Assembly (NCBI GenBank): GCA_045594645.1
Contig: JAZNYY010000091.1
Coordinates: 1-36,124 of the forward strand
Length of the DNA stretch: 36,124 nucleotides
From: Fimenecus sp045594645
Lineage (GTDB): Bacteria > Bacillota > Clostridia > Oscillospirales > Acutalibacteraceae
Reading direction: 5' to 3'
Shown here in pieces: positions 31,968 through 36,124 of the stretch; positions within the stretch are counted from its first letter, which is position 1; each line of letters begins with the position of its first letter. The notes under the pieces are model-generated. The model was not told the origin of the DNA. It saw only the letters and a list, made by a program, of their open reading frames with translations, and ran no database searches. The translations under genes were made by a program, and so were the position numbers.

Positions 31968-33566
31968 TTATTCAGCTTTAGCTGATTCTTTTCTTGCTTC
32001 GATTTCAGCAACCATCTGTGCCTGCTTCTTCTCTGTAATTGTATAGAAGAACATAGGAACTGCACAAGCGAACATACTGATAACACCTGAAAGAACAAGC
32101 ATATTCCAAAGAGTATTTGCACCCTCTGCTGAGATATATCCTGTTTCAGCGTCAATTCCTGCAGCTGCGAATGAAATAACACCGATAAATGCACCAACAG
32201 CCATACCGATTTTATTGATAAGTGTCTGCATTGCGAAGCAGATACCCTCACCGCGCTCACCTGTTTTCCATTCAAGATAGTCAACAGTATCACCAATCAT
32301 AGCATAAGTGATGATGTTGTTAACACCCTGAGGAATACCGAGAAGAACAAGTCCGATTGCGGCAACAATAAGCTTCCAAGTCTCATCATAGCCAACGAAA
32401 TACATAACAGCCATTACCGCACCGCCAAAGAGATGAACGATAATATATGCCCATTTCTTTGTGAACTTCTTTGACATCCACGGAACAAGGAGTGATGCTA
32501 CAAGACCGCCGGGTACAACAAGAAGTGTAATTAAGCTATACATACCTTCGTTCTGAAGAACATACTTTGCAAAGTAAAGACCGCCTGTGTATGTATAAAC
32601 CATTCTTGCGCCGCCGAGGATACCTGAAAGAACAATAAGAAGAAGTTCTTTATTTTTGAAAAGAAGCTTCATATTGTGACCAAAGCTTGGTGGATTGTCA
32701 TCTGCTGTGAAGCGTTCTTTTGTGTGTTTAAATCCATAGAAAAACATTGGAATTGCTAAAACAACAAGAACTAATGCACAAATGAAATATGTCCATTTAA
32801 GAGTATCCGCATTTGTGGTTTCCATACCCTTGATAACAGTACCGACAAAAGTATTTGCCGCTTCTTCTATAGTTAATCCCTGATTAGCAACAAGTTTTGA
32901 AATTTCATCAGCCTTGTCTATCATAATTTGGTCAAGATTAGCATCTGTATATTTATATTTTGCTGTAATTCCGTTTGTGATAATCGGAACAAAAACAGTA
33001 ACGATACCTGCACCGAGTGTGCAAAGAAGACGAGTAACTGTAAGAAGATTACCACGAACAACTGTATCATTTGTCATACAAGTTGAAAGTCCCCAATAAG
33101 GAACATCGGCAACTGTGTAAACAACTGACCAGATAACATAAATAATTGCAATGATAATGAATGATGATGTTGCTTTTGCTTGGAAAACAGGAAGGAAGCA
33201 AGCAATCGTCATAATTGCAATAGGAATAGCCATCCATTTAAGATATGGACGACATTTACCCCACTTTGTTCTTGTCTTGTCAACGATTGAACCCATAATG
33301 GGGTCATTAAATGCGTCGAAAATACGAGTACCGAGCATTAAATATGCAACTGCCATTGCGCCGGTAACTGTACCGAAAGTAACATCAGCCGCACCAAATA
33401 GAAGAGCATCGGTCAAGAAAATTGTAAGGTATGAACCGATGATTGTGCAAATAAAGTTCTGACCAAAACCTGCAACACCATAAGCAATAGCTTCTTTGGG
33501 CTGAAGACTGCCGGGATTGTTTGGGTTTGTGCCATAGACTTTATGCAAAAGGTCATTGATTTTCAT
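31968..33566 (-). CDS. GPH-family sugar:cation symporter (MFS)
   Basis: A 532-residue membrane protein with about 12 helices. RIFDAFNDPIMGSIVDKTRT followed by KWGKCRPYLKW is the signature of glycoside-pentoside-hexuronide:cation symporters. A long soluble loop (about residues 200-245) between helices 6 and 7 is somewhat larger than usual. GVNNIITYAMIGDTVDYLEWKTGERGEG near residue 430 is the second conserved region. It probably imports an oligosaccharide or glycoside with Na+ or H+. GAGGGA precedes the ATG. It has its own promoter and terminator, with no adjacent glycosidase in the transcript. Confidence 0.9.
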   Translation of the reverse strand: MKINDLLHKVYGTNPNNPGSLQPKEAIAYGVAGFGQNFICTIIGSYLTIFLTDALLFGAADVTFGTVTGAMAVAYLMLGTRIFDAFNDPIMGSIVDKTRTKWGKCRPYLKWMAIPIAIMTIACFLPVFQAKATSSFIIIAIIYVIWSVVYTVADVPYWGLSTCMTNDTVVRGNLLTVTRLLCTLGAGIVTVFVPIITNGITAKYKYTDANLDQIMIDKADEISKLVANQGLTIEEAANTFVGTVIKGMETTNADTLKWTYFICALVLVVLAIPMFFYGFKHTKERFTADDNPPSFGHNMKLLFKNKELLLIVLSGILGGARMVYTYTGGLYFAKYVLQNEGMYSLITLLVVPGGLVASLLVPWMSKKFTKKWAYIIVHLFGGAVMAVMYFVGYDETWKLIVAAIGLVLLGIPQGVNNIITYAMIGDTVDYLEWKTGERGEGICFAMQTLINKIGMAVGAFIGVISFAAAGIDAETGYISAEGANTLWNMLVLSGVISMFACAVPMFFYTITEKKQAQMVAEIEARKESAKAE

Positions 33567-33597
33567 AAAATCCCTCTTTCATAAATTTAATATTATA

Positions 33598-33626
33598 ATT
33601 ATAACACAACAGATTGTCTATTTCAA
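33598..33626 (-). promoter_or_regulatory. Promoter of the GPH symporter gene
   Basis: On the minus strand TTGAAA (33621-33626) and TATAAT (33598-33603) are 17 bases apart. Confidence 0.85.
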
Positions 33627-33672
33627 CGATATTTTAACAAAAAATGAACAGAAAAATAAACTGCAATAATAA

Positions 33673-33698
33673 ACTCCCCTGCCAAACAGCAAGGGAGT
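33673..33698 (-). terminator. Terminator of the M28 peptidase/DUF2752/TM2 operon
   Basis: ACTCCCTTGC pairs with GCAGGGGAGT on the minus strand (one G-T pair), followed by TTATTATT. The T tract is interrupted, so strength is moderate. Confidence 0.65.
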
Positions 33699-33711
33699 AA
33701 ATAATTAGAAA

Positions 33712-34122
33712 TTATTCGCCGAGAGGAACACCGTTTGCATCAGTATTGATTGAGCCTGTTAAAATCTGAATACCCTCAACAAGACCCCAGATACCTGAAA
33801 CAATTGAGCCTGCGCCACAAGTAAGAACCGTAATGAGAAGCTGTGCTACACCCTTACCTGTGTTTCCAAGATAGAAATTATGAACGCCCAAATATCCAAG
33901 CAAAATTCCAAGAAGACCTGCCGCAAGCTTTGACTTGCGCTGAACATTGTTAATAGGAGCCACCCCAAGAGCTACACCACAGCTTGTGCACACTGCCGCG
34001 CCCTGCATTGTCTGTGCTCCGCAATTAGGACAGAAGTTTGTGCCTGCACCCGCTGCAACACCACAGTTAAGGCATACTGCTGAGTCGGTAGCTACCTGAT
34101 TACCGCAATTTTTACAATACAT
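33712..34122 (-). CDS. Double zinc-ribbon and TM2-domain protein
   Basis: A 136-residue protein. Two zinc ribbons are seen: CKNCG...CLNCG (residues 3-21) and CPNCG...CTSCG (31-49). Each has two CxxC pairs. A basic segment then leads to a TM2 domain (about 64-125): LAAGLLGILLGYLGVHNFYLGNTGKG, with two helices joined by a short loop. Such proteins are common and have no firm function. AAGGAGG precedes the ATG. It is the last gene of a three-gene run with the M28 peptidase and the DUF2752 protein. Confidence 0.85.
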   Translation of the reverse strand: MYCKNCGNQVATDSAVCLNCGVAAGAGTNFCPNCGAQTMQGAAVCTSCGVALGVAPINNVQRKSKLAAGLLGILLGYLGVHNFYLGNTGKGVAQLLITVLTCGAGSIVSGIWGLVEGIQILTGSINTDANGVPLGE

Positions 34123-34139
34123 AAATATATCCTCCTTAA

Positions 34140-34484
34140 TTAAAGTCCAATAAGATTAAAAACATAATTTACGGCAAAGCCGAGTATTATTAAAACTAAT
34201 ATGATTATTGCCGTTATTCTTGTTTTGCCTTTAAAAAGCTTATCACTGAACAAAAACATCAATGCAAGCACAGGAACAGACAAAAGCATAGGATGCAAAG
34301 AAAAAGACTCTGCAAAATTACCGTTTATAAACGCGAAAAATGCTCTTGTCATTCCGCAAGACATACAGGGAATACCCAAAAATCTTTGTATTAAACACCC
34401 TGTTTCAAAAAACCACATCGCAACTGCAACGATACCGATTAAAACCAGTATCACAAGCCTTTGTAAGCAACCGACTTTTTTCAT
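34140..34484 (-). CDS. DUF2752 membrane protein
   Basis: A 114-residue protein with three transmembrane helices and the DUF2752 hallmark IPCMSCGMTRAFFAF near residue 40, a CxxCGxTRA motif. Function of the family is unknown; it is often found next to TM2 proteins, as here. No clear ribosome site precedes the ATG at 34484, and it starts 12 bases after the M28 stop, so translation may be coupled. Confidence 0.85.
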   Translation of the reverse strand: MKKVGCLQRLVILVLIGIVAVAMWFFETGCLIQRFLGIPCMSCGMTRAFFAFINGNFAESFSLHPMLLSVPVLALMFLFSDKLFKGKTRITAIIILVLIILGFAVNYVFNLIGL

Positions 34485-34496
34485 AAGTCTATATAT

Positions 34497-35714
34497 TTAC
34501 TGCTTTGCACCATTATCAAACATTTCAAGAACTTTAACACTTGCTGCAAAGCAATCTGCAAGACAGTCTTTATTAAGCTTTTCAGGTGTATCAAGTCTTG
34601 TATGATAGAAATCGGGAAGTGCGTGGTTAAGAGCCGTAATACCTGTTGAACGCATACCTGCCTGAGCAAATGCTGCAGAGTCAGTTGCACCGCCAAGTGG
34701 TGGAACTACACCCTTACCACATTTAATACCAAGCTCTTCACAAGCTTCAACATATAAATCTGAAACATCTTTATCAACTTTAACAGTTGCATTAAGGTCA
34801 CGATAGTTTGCCTGCATATATTCGGGCTGAGTGATTGTATCATAAGAATAAACAAATGTGGGAACATCGTTGAACTCATGTGCGTGAGCCTCACACCAAG
34901 CTTTTGCACCACGAAGTCCTGCTTCTTCAGAGCCTGTAAGAACAACGCCGATTTCTGTGTTTTCAAACTCAATGCCTTCTTCTTTAAGTGCTTTGAGAAT
35001 TGCAATACCGATATAGCAACCTGAAAGGTTATCGTTAGCACCGTCAACTACTCTCTTTTTGTTCCACATAAAGTAAAGACCAAACCAGAAAGGAGCAAAA
35101 ACAAGACCGATAAGACCGAGCTTTGTTGCGAGCTCGCCCTCAAGTGCACCCGTAAGACGAGCAATAGCAATACCAACTGTATAAAATGCACCAACAAAGC
35201 AGAGCATCATATGAATGTCAAATCCAAGATATGTAAATTTGTATTTAAAAGGCCATTCCCAAGTAGCATCAGGGTGACCGTTGAAGATAATTCTTCTTTT
35301 TACTTCACCTGTTGGCTTTTTAAAACCTGCTGCATTATGACCGATTTCTTCTTTAAAGCATTTATCAACTGTTTTCTTATAAAGACCGAACTGTAAGAAA
35401 CAGAGTGCAAGTCCGAGCACTATAAATACAATTGAAAGTACGGGCATAAAGAAATATGAAGCGAGTGCCAAGAAACAGCATGTGATTGTAAAGTAAATCC
35501 AACCATAGAATGAATCGGGATTCTCTTTAAATTCGTCAACATAAACTGTGTCACAGCCTAAATCTTTTAACTGGTCTGCCATATATTCGCAAGCCTGCTG
35601 TTCACCCTTTGAGCCGGGTGCTCTTTTTTCAAACTTTGTGCAAATATGAGTGATTTCATCAATCATAAATTGAGCAGCGTCATTCTTTTTGTCAATAATT
35701 TTCTTTAAATCCAT
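34497..35714 (-). CDS. Membrane-embedded M28 family zinc peptidase
   Basis: A 405-residue protein. The M28 aminopeptidase fold is recognisable by FNGHPDA (His147), GANDNLSGC (Asp228), TGSEEAGLRG (Glu263/264), YSYDT (Asp292) and FYHTRLDT (His371), which supply the two-zinc site and catalytic Glu. It is unusual in having two hydrophobic blocks inside the domain, residues 70-112 and 165-217, probably four transmembrane helices, and no signal peptide. The catalytic parts before and after are predicted to face the same side, likely the cytosol. AGGAGGA precedes the ATG. It heads the operon with DUF2752 and TM2 genes. Confidence 0.82.
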   Translation of the reverse strand: MDLKKIIDKKNDAAQFMIDEITHICTKFEKRAPGSKGEQQACEYMADQLKDLGCDTVYVDEFKENPDSFYGWIYFTITCCFLALASYFFMPVLSIVFIVLGLALCFLQFGLYKKTVDKCFKEEIGHNAAGFKKPTGEVKRRIIFNGHPDATWEWPFKYKFTYLGFDIHMMLCFVGAFYTVGIAIARLTGALEGELATKLGLIGLVFAPFWFGLYFMWNKKRVVDGANDNLSGCYIGIAILKALKEEGIEFENTEIGVVLTGSEEAGLRGAKAWCEAHAHEFNDVPTFVYSYDTITQPEYMQANYRDLNATVKVDKDVSDLYVEACEELGIKCGKGVVPPLGGATDSAAFAQAGMRSTGITALNHALPDFYHTRLDTPEKLNKDCLADCFAASVKVLEMFDNGAKQ

Positions 35715-35732
35715 AACAAAATCCTCCTACAA

Positions 35733-35754
35733 AAAGCGTTTACTTCAACGCTTT
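35733..35754 (-). promoter_or_regulatory. Leader hairpin of the M28 operon
   Basis: AAAGCGTT and AACGCTTT pair across six bases, between the promoter and the ribosome site. It may be an operator dyad or a leader hairpin that stabilises the mRNA. Confidence 0.4.
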
Positions 35755-35767
35755 AACTAATAAATAT

Positions 35768-35796
35768 ATAATACCAAAACTTTATAGTCAAGTCAA
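35768..35796 (-). promoter_or_regulatory. Promoter of the M28 peptidase operon
   Basis: On the minus strand TTGACT (35791-35796) and TATTAT (35768-35773) are 17 bases apart. Confidence 0.8.
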
Positions 35797-35845
35797 GATA
35801 ATATACACTTTGTTGTTAAATAAATATGAATTATTATGTTTGAAT

Positions 35846-35874
35846 TTGACATTGAGATGACTACAAGTTATAAT
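35846..35874 (+). promoter_or_regulatory. Consensus promoter of the right-edge gene
   Basis: A perfect TTGACA (35846-35851) and perfect TATAAT (35869-35874) with a 17-base spacer. It is the strongest-looking promoter in the window. Confidence 0.9.
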
Positions 35875-35909
35875 TATAATGTTGTACAAAAATTAAGGAG
35901 AGGAAAATT

Positions 35910-36124
35910 ATGGCACAGTTTGTTAAACTTAACCCCGAAGCAATAAAAGAGCTCCGCACGGTTAATGAAAGACTTATTTCTTACAATGTTGAAATGACCG
36001 AGGTTACGGGCGGTACTTTCTGGAAAGCATACACAGACGCTCAGATTGACGGCACAGAGGATGTTCCCCCACCCGATTTCACTAAAGGTATGGCGGCAAT
36101 GCATCAATGGTATGACCCAATTGA
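35910..36124 (+). CDS. Start of a GH79-like glycosidase gene (partial)
   Basis: The first 71 codons are present. The protein begins MAQFVKLNPEAIKELRTVNE and continues with RLISYNVEMTEVTGGTFWKAY, then a Pro-rich loop and AMHQWYDPI. This resembles the N-terminus of GH79-like beta-glucuronidase proteins of gut Firmicutes, as far as I recall; catalytic residues lie beyond the edge, so the family is tentative. There is no signal peptide. AAGGAGAGG precedes the ATG and a consensus promoter lies 36 bases upstream. Confidence 0.65.
   Translation, partial: MAQFVKLNPEAIKELRTVNERLISYNVEMTEVTGGTFWKAYTDAQIDGTEDVPPPDFTKGMAAMHQWYDPI

Overview
The window looks like chromosomal DNA from a low-GC, spore-forming gut Clostridia, probably near Ruminococcaceae/Oscillospiraceae. 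The grounds are AT-rich spacers, strong AGGAGG-type ribosome sites, spoIIR and a BofA-like gene, an IspH-ribosomal protein S1 fusion, a Clostridia-type 6S RNA, a biotin-dependent Na+-pumping decarboxylase, and several glycoside hydrolases. The lineage is an inference from gene content; no marker gene was searched.

Layout. 1-1000: the first codons of a minus-strand gene, tentatively ribosomal protein L19 with a leader, then an HTH regulator followed by a small coupled ORF that repeats the regulator's C-terminal domain. 1037-5232: NAD+ DNA ligase, a CmpB-like membrane protein, and a membrane-anchored GH27 enzyme with a domain inserted in its barrel. 5325-10795: a tight minus-strand run of RpiR regulator, flavoprotein, cmk, plsC and ispH-S1, closed by a strong terminator. 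10879-13397: tmcAL and ackA diverge from one symmetric promoter. 13452-16158: a Thr-rich anchored protein, a small basic protein behind a terminator, and a GH18-like lipoprotein. 16262-20254: an operon of glycerophosphodiesterase, GH20 hexosaminidase and Na/phosphate cotransporter. 20338-22889: spoIIR, 6S RNA, a DUF1292 protein, a propeller-like protein, an unlisted 55-residue Cys-rich ORF, and BofA-like protein. 22890-24229: TRIC channel gene set among dense palindromic repeats. 24230-27464: a split TauE/SafE exporter and a large anchored clan GH-A glycosidase. 27667-31171: the decarboxylase operon (alpha, gamma, biotin carrier, beta). 31234-36124: sfsA, a GPH sugar symporter, a membrane M28 peptidase operon, and the start of a GH79-like gene.

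How the genes fit together. The glycosidases (GH27, GH18, GH20, GH-A, GH79-like) and GPH symporter point to use of host or plant glycans. GlpQ, GH20 and the phosphate transporter could together salvage glycerophosphate and amino sugars. AckA yields ATP and acetate, while the decarboxylase turns decarboxylation into a sodium gradient that the Na+-coupled transporters could use. The window has no phage, integrase, CRISPR array or complete insertion sequence. The least explained parts are the mosaic palindromic repeats, the regulator/domain-copy pair, terminators placed directly against ribosome sites, the duplicated gamma-subunit domain, and the symmetric tmcAL/ackA promoter.
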